From NCBI GenBank assembly GCA_036365455.1, contig JAWQUS010000030.1:16698001-16762000 (forward strand): a stretch of DNA of 64,000 nt, given 5' to 3'. Below, one piece after another: positions 10,704-22,175 of this stretch (position 1 is the first letter of the stretch; every line of letters starts with the position of its first letter). The DNA is from Macrosoma leucophasiata (lineage: Eukaryota; Arthropoda; Insecta; Lepidoptera; Hedylidae). A model generated the notes under the pieces. That model was not told where the DNA came from, made no database searches, and saw nothing but the letters and a program-made list of their open reading frames with translations. The translations under genes and the position numbers were made by a program.

Positions 10704-10949
10704 TCATAGTTTCACAGAGTTATTCAAAAAGAATGGTTTTTTTATCACCAATATATTTGGATATTGTACCAAACCTGCCAAGTCGGGCGAGGCACTATTA
10801 AAAAATAAAGTATCAACTGGCATGCGAAATGTTTCAGACAGTTTCTTTACAATAATTATTTTATAACTATCTTTTCTATTCCTTTCAGTTATGTCAGCAT
10901 ATTTTGATATAGCTTGTACATTTTCGTAACACGGGTCTTCTCGACTCAT
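10704..10949 (-). CDS. Unrecognised 81-residue frame
   Basis: Minus-strand frame starting MSREDPCYENVQAISKY, lying outside any repeat that I can identify. Its composition is more protein-like than most frames here: charged and hydrophilic in the first half (ERNRKDSYK), then SPDLAGLVQYPN. There is no signal peptide, membrane segment or known motif. The start is the first ATG, preceded on the minus strand by cgtagttag. It could be a worn transposon piece or chance; nothing assigns a function. Confidence 0.2.
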   Translation of the reverse strand: MSREDPCYENVQAISKYADITERNRKDSYKIIIVKKLSETFRMPVDTLFFNSASPDLAGLVQYPNILVIKKPFFLNNSVKL

Positions 10950-11959
10950 CTAACTACGAGTCAGAATATCTGACTGGACGAGAATGTAGACAAAGATCGT
11001 GGAACGGTCACGCCCGAATAGATATCTGGAACTAAACGCGCGCCACGAGTGATCCATTAACTCCCTTCAGAAACTTTGCCCGCGCCTTACACACACGGAC
11101 CGGGCGGCTGGAGAACATATCTTATTGAAACTATCTGGGATATATTACTTTGGTAACAGCTGCTTGGTTTCTGAGACTCTGTACTCTACCTATAGGTAGA
11201 GAACGGTAGAGATACAGCGATGGAGATCCTAATATGTCTGTAAATTTCGTTGGGTGTTTATGTGTTCCACTTTGAACTTAATTTACGGCCTCTTGACTTT
11301 CGTGACAGAAACTGAAAATAGAAAATGTCAATAGAAATATTAATACTGGTTCTTAATTTTCTTAGACGGGCCAAAATAAGCATTACGTATAAATGAAAAA
11401 GTAGAACCCAGTTTTTCTTATGTCTGAATCATGAAATCCAAGTACCGTAAAACATGCTTATTCTGTGTCATAATAGACTTTAACTTTCTCCGCTACGTAA
11501 ACACAAGTAAAACTGCATCGTTTAGTCCATCTACCCATTATTTTTTTAATAAATCATTTTACGGCCACGGATTCATGTCCTTAACAGCCAATCTTCAGTA
11601 GTTTTTATATTCTTAATTTCTTTTAGTAATGAATATCAATATGGAAGATGACCATGATGCTTCCATGTGGAATATGATGAGATGGCTCCAGTAAAGTGAT
11701 GGTCCCTTCCGTGCCCCTACTAGGAGTTTTTACGAAGTTTTGGAGGCAATACTACCCATCATAATTATCATAGTGTTACCATGTTCTGGTGATATGTTTT
11801 AGCATAGCTTTTTTTTGTACCAGTACAAAGGAAAAACATACGTGGCCTGTGGAGAAGCATAACATATGCAAAAAAGACAATATTTATACGCCGTGAATAG
11901 TCTGTGCGCTTATTAGAACTACATACTTCAAGAAAAACTGCAATAGTTGGCCAAACGTC
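10950..11959. other. No gene seen
   Basis: Unique-looking sequence of about 1 kb. A GC-richer patch lies at 11035-11110. No SINE, LINE or MITE pattern was recognised. At 11735-11755 gaagttttggaggcaat matches a 17-mer near 60511. Confidence 0.35.
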
Positions 11960-12025
11960 ACAGCTGTATATCACGGTGCAACATCCTTCAAGACGTATAT
12001 ATGTGCGGGCTAGATTAATAAGTTG
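11960..12025. repeat. Short dispersed repeat, partner at 14121-14190
   Basis: Both sites read gtatatcac.gg.caa..., caagacgtata and gattaataa.tt. The pair lies 2.2 kb apart in the same orientation with about 75% identity by eye, and may be the edge of a larger old repeat. Confidence 0.5.
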
Positions 12026-12225
12026 TCCTCTTTAGCAGTTGGCGGGGTGGGAGGCGGAGAAGCGGGGGGACAGTTAGCCGCAAAGTCGAAACTTGCGAAC
12101 ACCAGCCGCGTCTCGGTTGTAAAACGTCTGAGTGATGCCGGCAGAAAAATGTTATATTGAATTTTCTACACGACTGTATTTTCTTGAAAGGATAGACAAT
12201 CATAAGATTCAGTATTTATATTTTT

Positions 12226-12482
12226 TACTAGCTGACTAACTTCGTATTGCCTCAGAATGAAATAATGTGTCAAAGGTTTGATATATACGGACTATTTGTA
12301 TGGGAAAATGAAATTGTAGTTTTTACTATTTCCCTTCCATTCCTTCATGTTTTCTTACCTTTTAAACCTTCCCTGGACTTCCAAAAATCATTCAAAACCA
12401 AATTAGCCAAATCGGTCCAGCCGTTGTCGAGTTTTAGCGAGACTAACGAACAGCAATTGATTTTTATATATATATATAGATG
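12226..12482 (-). mobile_element. Lep1-like Helitron copy
   Basis: Opens (reverse) with actagctgactaacttcg and closes with gatttttatatatatatag. It contains ccaaatcggtccagccgtt and cgagttttagcgagac. About 90% identical by eye to the copy at 46563-46826, so both belong to one subfamily. Confidence 0.7.
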
Positions 12483-12659
12483 ATAATTTACGTAAAGTAA
12501 TAAATGATAGATCCGATACTATGAGTGTAAATCTCACAACCGAATCGAACAACATGTTCCAAGATGGTCCAAGAGCTAGTGAACCCACCGATTATCGGAA
12601 CGCGTGTAAGCCTACAAAATTTTGTAGGGATGAGTTATATTATGCTGAGTACGATAAAC

Positions 12660-13085
12660 ATCGCCTGGCAAGGATCAGCCCGTCACGTCGTCTGGATTTC
12701 TCATGAGAAAAGTTACTTCCATATTTTAGATCTGGCGGCCATAGTTTTGCGACCTTCATTGTTGCGTCTTATTTATATTTGTAGTGGTGTTTCCATGACA
12801 ACGGATGTGTGTTTCCATGACGATGAAATTGTTGGGACGAATTCAATAAATTACGTCTCGAGCGCATCATGTAAATTGTACATCAATTAGCCTGCTATTG
12901 ATATACGATTGAGTAGCTCATTTGCAGTAAACAAATCGTGATTTTCTTTAATTATCCGAAAACACAAAAATGTAACTTTAAGACGCAAAATAAATGGTCG
13001 TAATCAAACCAGATCTAAAATATGGAAGTTACTTTTCTCATAAGAAATCCAGATGACGTGACGGGTTGATTCTTGCCAAACGATG
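12660..13085. mobile_element. Fold-back element with 76-bp inverted arms
   Basis: Left arm 12660-12735 and right arm 13009-13085 are inverted copies (left: gtcacgtcgtctggatttct, gaaaagttacttccatattt; right: the complement). Weaker pairing continues inward (ttgcgacc..ttgcgtcttattt), leaving a centre of about 200 bp. The right arm ends within a few bases of a LINE-C insertion, so the outer boundary there may be lost. Open frames at 12521-12890 lie inside and are not convincing genes. Confidence 0.65.
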
Positions 13086-13415
13086 GTTTTTGTAAATGTA
13101 TCTTCACGCCAGGTCCCTAACGGGGTAGGCAGAGAGTGTAGAGCGCCAGATATCCCGGTTCTGACAAACCTCTCGTGCCTCGTCTACCTTCATCATTCTC
13201 TTCATACATGCACGCCGATTCCTAAGACTTTTGACCCCACCATCAGACAGAACTCGACCTATTTGGTCATGGTAGGTCAGTCTTGGTCTTCCTGGGCCTC
13301 TGCAACCATCCACATTCGCATTGTATATCTGTTTAGTCATTCGCTCATTCGACATTCTTTCTATATGCCCGAACCATCGGAGCATGCCTTTTGTACTTAG
13401 CACGTTATGATTCAT
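13086..13415 (-). pseudogene. LINE-C ORF C-terminus, 103 residues
   Basis: The C-terminal end of a non-LTR retrotransposon protein. Reading from the 5' side: MLRWFGHIERMSNERMTKQI, then GPGRPRLTYHDQIGRVLSDG, then MKRMMKVDEAREVCQNRD and IWRSTLSAYPVRDLA before the stop. The W-F-G-H-x-E-R-M and G-R-P-R-x-T-Y motifs are typical of the region after the reverse transcriptase in arthropod LINEs. The frame is open but lacks the RT core, so it is a 5'-truncated dead copy. The 3' side shows the tgaagataca tail. Confidence 0.85.
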
Positions 13416-13420
13416 TCAAA

Positions 13421-13760
13421 AAATTATAGCCTTACAGGGCCAACGTTACTTGGAGGGTTCATTATCTCTCCTACTAAGACTTCTTATTGATAAAACTTGT
13501 TGCAATTCAAGTCTTTTGAACTGATTCCTTTATATATGTTTTGCTTTTACATGTTTCATGACAGTGCAAACGCGATACTATACATTGTCAAGAAACAGGG
13601 ATTTTAACATGTTTTTATGTGAATTTTTCATCAATACAAACTCTAGGTCAGTGACGACGCTGTAATCTGACTAATGTCTTTGACTTCCATAGAAAATGTA
13701 TATAAGAATAATTATCACGGCGACGGTACTGTGTCAGAACTGTGACTTCACTGATATGTT
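13421..13760. other. No gene or repeat seen
   Basis: AT-rich sequence between LINE-C and a SINE-A copy. No reading frame or inverted repeat stands out. Confidence 0.35.
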
Positions 13761-14047
13761 TTTTTTTTGATGTAATAAAAGTGGCAAACAAGCGTGCAGT
13801 TCACATTGATGTTAAGTGATGACTGCAGCCTATAGACACCCACACAATGACCAGAGGTCAAAATGCAGATGCGCTGCCACTCCTGAGGCATTAGGTGTTA
13901 AGCCTCTGTGCCGGAAATTACAGAGCCGTACATTACCACCTGACCGGAACACGATAGTACTGAACTCTACCATTTAGCGGCAAGTATATTAGGTAATGCG
14001 GTGGTGCCTACGCCCGCGAGCTCCGTCACTGGACCTCTACCACCAGT
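13761..14047 (-). mobile_element. SINE-A, near full length
   Basis: Runs from the T-rich (reverse A-rich) tail before gtaataaaagtggcaaac to ctctaccaccagt. Diagnostic blocks are gactgcagcctatagacacc, cagaggtcaaaatgcagatg and ccggaacacgatag. Few differences from copies at 14985 and 59503. Confidence 0.85.
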
Positions 14048-14120
14048 AAAGAATGTGTGAATCAGCCTTAAAAAGACAAGATAAACAATTTCTTAATAAC
14101 ACGTTCAACACGCCTGGAGA

Positions 14121-14190
14121 CTGTATATCACTGGGCAAGATGTGCCAAGACGTATACAATTAAGTGCCGGGCAAGATTAATAATTTTTCT
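14121..14190. repeat. Short dispersed repeat, partner at 11960-12025
   Basis: Second member of the pair described at 11960. A gatgatgatgatgatga microsatellite follows at 14270-14288. Confidence 0.5.
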
Positions 14191-14465
14191 TCCCTAAAGA
14201 GAAAATACCTGAAGAAAAATTGCATTGTTTGAGAACCGCTGTAACTCGAAGTTATATTGCCATGAATTTATGATGATGATGATGATGAGGAGCCCTTGGC
14301 TTCGAGCTTGAAAGATTAGATAATAATGATATCGATTTTGAAAGATACTTACTTACATGTACCGAAAGTGCACACTTAGAAAAATTTTCAGTGAAAATTA
14401 GCCAATGAAATTAAACAAACGTAATTCCACGTTTTATGGTACGATATTATTACTATTTCGTAATT

Positions 14466-14767
14466 TCACGCCTGTAATCCCCGAAGGGGTAGGCAGAGGT
14501 TAATGCATGCATTCAAGCATACATGCAAATACCCACGATTCGCCTATTACGTTTTTGGCCCATGTAACAGATGGCGAGCCTGTAGCAATCTCCGGGCGCA
14601 TCACCAAACTCTGAGGTACTGGGAAACTTCCAGAAAATGAAAAAATCCCAATAGAACCAGAGTTACAGCATTTTAAACCGTTATCTCTGATAGCCCCCGG
14701 CCCGGAAATCGAACCCAGGACCTCCATCGTAGTAGTAGTGGCCTGCTATCACTAGGCTACTGGGGCA
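14466..14767 (-). mobile_element. SINE-D, full-length copy
   Basis: tRNA-derived SINE in reverse. The head at the right end carries a B box (reverse of gggttcgatttcc) and an A-box-like tagcctagtgatagcagg. The 3' end at left reads cacgcctgtaatccccgaag. The body has drifted from the 42823 copy, with several indels. Confidence 0.85.
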
Positions 14768-14984
14768 GTTATTCTATTTGAACATGTAAAGTCCTCAAAG
14801 TATATAAATGTCACTGAGCAGAACCTTTATCATACGAATCACAATTCCACGCTGTGAAATTACCAGGCCACCAGGGAAATCAAACCCTGTTATCATCAAA
14901 TTATCAAATTAGATTACATAATTGTGTAACGTTCCATTCAATTCTAGGCGGGAATGGAAATGTAAGGTACAAGTACAACCGTGT

Positions 14985-15272
14985 ATATTTTTTTATGTTA
15001 TGGAAGTGGCAAACAAGTAGTGTAGTTCACATTGATGTTAAGTGACGACTGCAGCCTAAAGACACCCACACAAAGACCAAGGTCAAAATGCAGATCCGTT
15101 ACCACTCCTGAGGCCTAAGGTGTTATGCCTCTGTGCCGGGAATTACAGGGGCGTACATTGCCACCTGACCGGAACACGATAGTGCTGAACACTACCATTT
15201 AGCGGCAAGTAAATTAAGTAATGCGGTGGTGCCTTCACCCACAAGCTCCGTCACTGGAGCTCTACCACCAGT
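14985..15272 (-). mobile_element. SINE-A, near full length
   Basis: Complete from the ttttttatgttatggaagtgg tail side to ctctaccaccagt. The cctaaggtgttatgcctctg and ccgtcactggagctc blocks are intact. Confidence 0.9.
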
Positions 15273-15639
15273 AAAATTCCCTCAATAATATTTAAGAAAT
15301 GGTGATCTACTCAAAGGCGTTGGGACGTAACGACCCCACCGCCCACTCGTGAGAGTTCTTCGCGCTAGTGCGGTCAGTCAACCAAATAACGGCGGTCAAA
15401 CCATTCGAATAGGGCAGTAGTAAATAGCACGGGATGGAAAAGTCAATCGAATATGGCTTTTATTACCATTACATAAGTTGCCTATATGGTCAAGCGACCT
15501 CTTTCCTGATAGGACCTATGGGTACCCTTCTAGCTATTTTTACTACTTTGAGCTCAGTACCCCTTGCTACTGAGCTGTCTAACAACTTAAGGCGATTTGA
15601 CTGTTGATTGCTATAAATCACTAGAATAGAGAAAAAACC
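15273..15639. other. No gene seen
   Basis: Unique-looking DNA. The pair cccttgaatagag repeats at 15628 and 15658, at the lip of the satellite array. Confidence 0.35.
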
Positions 15640-17405
15640 CTTGAATAGAGACAAACCCTTGAATAGAGATTTTTATGAAATTGAGAGAATTAGTTGCCTG
15701 GAGATGGTATAATTACTATAATCGGTTGTAGAATCAATTATGTGTACTGAAGTTAATTGATCTCACTTCCCCATAATTATTTAAGTCAGCCAAATATAAA
15801 CCCACATTTACCTAATAACAAAACGAACCTCTAAAAACCACATTTCGTCTCAAGGAGACAATATTCAAGAATAGTCCCAGGGAATCCCTTAACATGAGAA
15901 AATTGACAGGATACTACAGTTGAGAGAAGAGTGGCCTAGAAATGATTTAGTTTCTTTTATTTTGGAGACAATTATGTGTACTGAACTTAATTGATCTAAC
16001 TTTTGCAATTGTAATGTAAATCTGACTGAATTCACGTAATACTTAAGTAAACCCTCGAGAAACCACGTCTCGTATCAAGAAACCACGTCTCGTATCCCCG
16101 TCAAGAAAACAATTTCCAAGAATAATCCCAGGAAATCCATTATGAAAAGCTACACATGAGTTCAAGGAAGTTCTCCCACGCTAATGCACTATCGAACTAT
16201 AAAACGAGCAAAACAATTCCAGCCAGAGCTGAGCGCGGCCAAGTTGCCTCGTAAACATGGAGAAATTCGACTGTTTACGTCGCAGTACGAGAATGCGGTG
16301 GAATGGTCTCCAATAATGGTAACTGAATTAAATGGGACGAAGAAAATTATTGGATGAACGTACGTAATAGGTATGTAATGTGATTAGTTTTACTGAGAAA
16401 AGTAAAATTTTATGTAACTGTCGGAACAGTAAGTTATGATATCTCCTAGAAATATACTAGGTTAGATTATGTCTCAGCTCTCCATTAAGGACACTAAAAT
16501 TGAGAGTAGAGTGACTTCTTTTGTTATAGAGACAATAAGTATGTCTCAATTTACGTACTTAATACCAAAGTAAACCCTTAAGAAACCACTTCTCGTATTC
16601 CCTCAAGGAGACAATTTCCGAGAATAATCCCAGGAAATCCTTTATAAAGCTATAAAGCTACACATGAGTTCAAGGCAGTTCTCTCACGCTAATGCACTAT
16701 CGAACTATAAAACGAGCAAAACAATTCCAGCCAGAGCTTAGCGCGACCAAATTTCCTCGTAAACATGAGGAAATTCGACTGTTTACGTCGCAGTACGAGA
16801 ATGCGGTGGAATGGTCTCCAATAATGATAACTGAATTAAATGGCACGATGAAGGTTATTGGATAAACGTACGTAATAGGTATGTAATGTGATTAGTTTTA
16901 CTGAGAAAAGTAAAATTTTATGTAACTGTCGGAACAGTAAGTTATGATATCTCCTAGAAATATAATAGGTAAGATTATGTCTCAGCTCTCCATTAAGGAC
17001 ACTAAAATTGAGTGAAGGGTGACTTCTTTTGTTATAGAGACAATAAGTCTGTCTCAATTTACGTACTTAATACCGAAGTAAACCCTTAAGAAACCACTTC
17101 TCGTATTCCCTCAAGGAGACAATTTCCGAGAATAATCCCAGGAAATCCTTTATAAAGCTATAAAGCTACACATGAGTTCAAGGCAGTTCTCTCACGCTAA
17201 TGCACTATCGAACTATAAAACGAGCAAAACAATTCCAGCCAGAGCTTAGCGCGGCCAAATTTCCTCGTAAACATGAGGAAATTCGACTGTTTACGTCGCA
17301 GTACGAGAATGCGGTGGAATGGTCTCCAATAATGATAACTGAATTAAATGGCACGATGAAGGTTATTGGATAAACGTACGTATTGTATATGTAATGTGAT
17401 TAGTT
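15640..17405. repeat. Satellite-like array, 508-bp period
   Basis: Two near-identical 508-bp units and a partial third: the word aaaacaattccagccagagc occurs at 16210, 16718 and 17226. Each holds gtaagttatgatatctcct, acgtacttaatacc, aaaccacttctcgtattccc and aatgcggtggaatggtctcc. Upstream (15700-16150) older copies of only the tctcgt..aggagacaat..cccaggaaatcc part occur at shorter spacing. This gives an age gradient, oldest on the left, in keeping with stepwise unequal exchange. No open frame is conserved. Confidence 0.9.
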
Positions 17406-17599
17406 TTTACCATGAATAATATTTTTTTGTGAAGAACAACATAATATTATCTTGTCTGAACAGAACTAAATCATATGAACACGAATTTATCCACATATTC
17501 AAATACAAACATTTGTGGTGATTAAAATAATAAAAAGGCCGACGGGGATTCATTAAATTCGCGTCGTGGGGCCCTCTTTATTACTAGCGTTCTCGATTC

Positions 17600-18145
17600 G
17601 TGCCCAGCTGAATAATGGAGCAGGCTGCTCGCTGCTCGCTGCTATGTGGCTGATACAAATGCGCTGAGGATGCCGAATACACAAATACACGGAGGATGCC
17701 AAATACACATACTTACCATTATCGGGAGTGATCCCGCAAACTTTACTTGTACTCCATCTTTAAATCTTGTAAATCGTTACTGTTGCTCAGTAGCCTAGTG
17801 GTATCGGGCCACTACTGATACACTCGGTTCGAGCGGGGGGGAGGGGGTTGAGTGTTATTGGGATTATTCCATTTTTCAGTAGTTCAGTTCCGATCTCGGA
17901 GTGTAAATGTTCCCGAAGATATTAATGGGCTCGGCACTTGATACATGAGAGAAAACGTAATTTGTGATTCGTGGGTGTGTGCATCTGCATTTATGCATGA
18001 ATACATGCTACGTATTCTATTCCTCTCTATTTTCCATCTGAATAAAATAACAGTCTGCTGGCTGCTTGCTGCGATGTGGTTGATACAAATACCCTACAGA
18101 TGCCGTACTAGACATACGTTCCTTCATCGGGACGGAGTTTGGATC
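17600..18145. repeat. Local duplication split by a SINE-D
   Basis: Blocks near 17605-17740 and 18035-18140 share ctgaataa, gctgctcgctgct/ctgcttgctgc, gatgtggttgatacaaat and gatgccg, then cattatcggga/cttcatcggga. A diverged SINE-D lies between them. Confidence 0.6.
17785..18005 (+). mobile_element. SINE-D, old diverged copy
   Basis: Head ctcagtagcctagtggtatc..ccactactg with a worn B box (cggttcgagc), then ttattgggattattcca and cgtgggtgtgtgcatctgca. The end after atgcatgaatacatgc is lost. Confidence 0.7.
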
Positions 18146-18576
18146 GGAGCTGGAATATGGAAAAAACATTAATGACGTGCGTGAAGACAAACATTCATGT
18201 CTTTAAATAGATTAACCAGAATTTTTGTTTTATTGTTATTAGCAATAAACGTATCGTAGATGATAGATGACAACACAATAATTAAATTATTATCAAAACA
18301 TTACTACTGAAAGATTATCAAAACCCTGTAACAGAACAGCCAGCAGTGTTTTATAGAACTGTTCTAAACTTTTGTTAATTTAGGTAACATTCCCATAATA
18401 ACTGAAGCGGAGATTTTTTCAGCTTTTAAACTAGTAAGATTTATTTCTGCTACAACTGCACCTTAAATTATCTGCATTGAGAACTTTTGAAACAAAGTAG
18501 ATTAAAAAATAAGGTTTTTTTTTGCCTGTTGTGTTAAACAGCCGTGGAAACATTTTAGAAAAAATATGCAGTACAT
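18146..18576. other. No gene seen
   Basis: AT-rich unique-looking sequence. An acceptor-like ttttttcag at 18413 has no open exon behind it. Confidence 0.35.
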
Positions 18577-19490
18577 AAAATACGCCATAATTGTGTCATA
18601 ATTTTCGCATTCGGCCGTAATTTATATCCTTTGTGGCGAAAATCCTGCGACCTTATTCTCACCTCCGCACAGAATCGCAAATCTTTATTACCGATGATAA
18701 ATAGGCATATTCTGCCGCCTTATATGCCATCGAGTGTCCGGTGCGAACCCTTCGAACAGTTATCGGGGCCATATAGCATCGCAGCCAACTTGATATGCAA
18801 GTGGCGGGACAAGTACGTGACTCGATCCCAGTAAACTGTGCTCGATTGTTTTGAACACTGAAGCTTGAATTGTAACATTATTTTGCTGGATTCAGTGTTC
18901 CATTGGGTTGAGTGATTGCATACTTACCTATATCTTTTGGTATAGGAAACAAGCTTTACCTACTCCACCACGCCACGCATTACTTTGATTAAACGTAGTA
19001 CAATTATGATTGTGATATACGATATTAAAGGCCGTAGTTTCCTTCGCTGTATCGGATGGTATGAGACTCTTTTAACCGTTAATGTATTTTCCCCTGTTAT
19101 AAATAATCAAGAGCGAGTTCATCTTGAGACTAAATAAATAATCCGAAAAATACCCCGTAATTGTGACATAATTTTCGCTTTCGCAAATTTATTTCCTCTG
19201 CCTCGAAAATTCTTTTCCTCTGCGGCGATAATTCTGCGACCTTATTCTCACCTCCGCACAGAATCGCAAAGCTATATTACCGATGATAAATAGGCATATT
19301 ATGCCGCCGTATATGCCATCGAGTGTCAGGTGCGAACCCTTCGAGCAGTTATCGGGGCTATATAACATCGCTGCCAACTTGATATGCAAGTGGCGGAGCA
19401 GGTACGTGACTCGCTCCCAGTAAACTATGTTCGAATGTTTTGAACACTGAAGTTTGTATTGTAAAATTGCAGGATTTCGTGATCCAGTTG
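18577..19490. repeat. Well-preserved local duplication (about 320-bp copies)
   Basis: Copies 18577-18895 and 19147-19490. The core is unusually well kept: gcgaccttattctcacctcc, gcacagaatcgcaa, ttaccgatgataaataggca, tatgccatcgagtgt, cagttatcgggg and cttgatatgcaagtggcgg. The stretch between 18647 and 18810 is about 90% identical by eye to its partner, while flanks have drifted. Frames on both strands are open (18631-18834 plus, 19189-19389 minus) but in different frames, so coding is not supported. Confidence 0.8.
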
Positions 19491-20800
19491 TTTGATATGT
19501 GCTTCTATTTGCTACAAAATAGTACTTATAGTTCTATTATCCATTTTAGCAAAACATGTCTTTTGGTGCATTGATTTTTGATAAGCCAATAGTTGTGGTC
19601 ACTGTGGTTCCCTGGATTAAGTAAAAGATCAGGTAGTTTTGAAGTTCTTCCCATCCCATAAGATATCCAGTGACACACATAGAATTTGGAAATGTATGAA
19701 TTGTTGGTGCTGACATTCCTCGTCCACGTCACGGCGTTAGAATATGGAACTGGTCGAAACGCGATGTATATGCAAATTATAAACCACTCACGATGAGATC
19801 ATTAAAGCCACTGTGTATTCGAAATAAAGCTATAGCTATAAAACTGTGCCCAACATGTGCTACAGTAAAACTTCGGAGACGTCGATTAAAAAGAATTAGA
19901 AAAAAAAGCAATCACGCCAGAGGAATTCAATTTACCCCGAATGGGACATCACGGCTGTGCCGTCAAAGGATAATCGCCTGTAAAACGTAACGCAACAAAC
20001 ACAAATATACGCGCAATAAGCGTTAGCAATAAGGCTTTTATTGCTATCACCGCGCGATGATTAACGTGCTTTATGATTTTAATTTACGCCCCGCTATGCA
20101 AATGCTCTTTGGGATTACATGGTATTCATTAGATAATGCTTTGTGTCCCTAGAGGTCGATAGTCCTCCTGTATAGTGGATTTGATTTAATTTATGTTTTC
20201 TACAGTGAAAAATTCACTCTGAATTATTTGAAGAATCGTTGGACAAATAAACGTACCATTTGTATAAAGAAATTTACGTCGACGGTAGGTATAGGTAGGC
20301 ATATGAACTATTATGAACTCACTCGGATAGGTGATAAGAAAGGGTTGAGTGAGCTCATGAATTCCAGCCCCGTAATGATAGGCAAAACATTTTAAACCGC
20401 ATGAACCACATTTTAAACATCTGTATGAGACCTCTTATAAGGCTGCAGCTTTAATAATTCCCACATATTCCCATCTGTTACAAAATTAAATCATTTCGCA
20501 ACAGAACGCATGACCTTGTATCTTATGGATACGTGAACTGATCTTATATGCAAACGCTCCTTTACGTCACCGTTTCGTGTAATATTCCGAACATCCTGAA
20601 TTTTTTAATATGCGACTTAGGCATTCCCGTACGCAACTCCGGCAGCCATTTCGGGTACATTTGCATACGTCCCGGACTTGCGCCTACTCTGAAATGAACA
20701 CGTCTGTACTCGTTAATCTCGTGTGTACGCGACTGTACGCGTTCGGATGTACTGTAGTCGAGAGTTGAAATTGTGTTTTGGTGATATTTCAGGATATTTT
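19491..20800. other. No gene seen
   Basis: About 1.3 kb of unique-looking DNA with slightly higher GC than the flanks. The basic 65-residue frame at 19793-19990 (RRRRLKRIRKK) has no family resemblance. No known repeat ends were found. Confidence 0.35.
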
Positions 20801-20932
20801 CCCCTTATTCTTAAACGTTCATTAGATATACTTTAGTTATAATATGTTTTGTCGTTGTCAGTTCTATTGTCGATTGCGCATGATAGAAAAAACGAAGAAG
20901 AGATTAGCAGCACTACGTTTATGAATAAGGGG
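20801..20932. mobile_element. MITE I, second copy
   Basis: Ends ccccttattcttaaacg and gtttatgaataagggg invert each other. The interior (ttgtcgttgtcagt.ctattgtc, gatagaaaaaacgaag) matches the copy at 9931 by eye. The target duplication is not clear here. Confidence 0.75.
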
Positions 20933-21236
20933 ATTTGAAGCAACTATTATTATTTATATCTATAAATTTAGTGTCAGATGGATTAGGTAATACACTGATT
21001 AGATGGATTAGGAGTTACTTTACGTTTAAAATATTAAGGTTTGGATTTGAATGTGTATACCTTGCAAACAAATTATAACTAAAGATTTAAATAATAATTT
21101 AACCATTAATCAGGATTAAAGCCTACCACCTCAGGATCGTTATTTTGGGCGCTCTTCCAACAAAACAATCGAAGTCGACGATTTATTCTCTACCACTGCC
21201 ACTACTACATATCGGCAGAAACTGTAATTTTTGTAT

Positions 21237-21355
21237 GGCCCCGTAAAGACTATAGCAGAGACAACAACTGAGGTCTCATGAATTCTGCATTATGAACTCT
21301 GGTTTTTGTGAAGATGTCTATAGGCTGCACTCAGAACATTCATGTGAACTGCATC
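21237..21355 (+). mobile_element. SINE-A 3' portion, variant subfamily
   Basis: Reads ggccccgtaaagactat and gcagagacaacaactgagg, then tctggtttttgtgaag and tctataggctgcactc. The ggccccgtaataact/cagagacaa version also occurs at 49674 and 36310, defining a SINE-A subfamily distinct from ctgtaatttccggcacagag. Confidence 0.65.
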
Positions 21356-21557
21356 TAAAATTCGAAATAATTTGTTCGAAAATGAGTTGTTCGAAATCGT
21401 TTTGCCTTTTTTCGTTTGCCATAATTTTCATTTTACCGAAAGCTTTTGCCATATTTTTATGGAGTACAAATTTCGGTTGTTCTTATTTTCAAATTCTTAT
21501 TTTTCTCAAATGTTCAAATGAACAACTCATTTTCGGACAAAATAATTTCGAATTTAA
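21356..21557. mobile_element. MITE L, about 38-bp terminal inverted repeats
   Basis: Left end aaaattcgaaataatttgtt then cgaaaatgagttgttcg; right end is its inverse, aacaactcattttcgg then acaaaataatttcgaattt. About 200 bp in all. The 145-residue frame crossing it (21292-21729) is a by-product. Confidence 0.75.
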
Positions 21558-21818
21558 GATAGGTAACCGGATTAGAGCCTACTGCTTCCAGATCGTTATT
21601 TTGGGCGCTGTTCCAACAGAACAAGTGAGGTCGACGATTTATACTCGACTGTCGTACTTGGCTCTGAACGTAATGTCTTCAGTTGAATATTGCATGAACC
21701 CGGGGAAAAACCGCCAATCGCTATATTAAATATTCTATTAAATTGAGAATAACTTACTCCGTGTCTACCCTACGGGGAATCATTACATGCACAATAACAT
21801 CGCTCACTGATCGCGTTC

Positions 21819-22175
21819 GTGATGAAGATGTCTAAGAAAGAGGCTTTGCGTGAATGCGAATATCGATGTAAAAATGAAAAAGGCATGCTCTGTTGGTTGG
21901 GGCTTATTGAAAGAATGTCGAATGAGCGAATGACTAAACAGGTATACAATGCGAATGTGAAAGGCAGAGGCCTTGAAAGACCAAGACTGACCTACCATGA
22001 CCAAATAGGCCGATTACTGTCTGATGGTGGGGTCAAAAGTCTTAGGAATCGGCGTGCATTTATGAAGAGAATGATGAATGTAGATGAGGCACTGGAGGTG
22101 TGTCAGGACCAGGTTATCTGGCGCTCCACACTCTCTGCCTACCCCGTTAGGGACCTGGCCGTGATGATACAGTAC
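21819..22175 (+). pseudogene. LINE-C ORF C-terminus, longest copy here
   Basis: Reads MMKMSKKEALRECEYRC, then LIERMSNERMTKQVYNANVK, RPRLTYHDQIGRLLSDGG, NRRAFMKRMMNVDEALEV and RSTLSAYPVRDLA. It matches the 13086 copy with scattered substitutions: W-L-G-L for W-F-G-H, and a short loss in GCRGPGRPR. The stop normally after RDLA is lost by a one-base change (gacctggccgtgatg), so the frame reads on into flanking DNA. Truncated and dead. Confidence 0.85.

Larger units (their letters stand above)
21121..21658. repeat. Local duplication flanking SINE-A and MITE L
   Basis: 21121-21205 and 21575-21658 share gatcgttattttgggcgct, ttccaaca.aacaa and gtcgacgatttat. About 370 bp of repeat DNA now lies between the copies. 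Confidence 0.75.

Noticed and set aside
16425..16945. Perfect gtaagt donors as exon ends
   Set aside because: They recur in each 508-bp satellite unit with no open frame or acceptor upstream.
19793..19990. Very basic 65-residue frame
   Set aside because: Resembles a basic nuclear peptide only in composition; no start context or homologous pattern.
21292..21729. 145-residue plus-strand frame
   Set aside because: It runs across a SINE-A fragment, MITE L and a local duplication, so it is a composite of repeats.
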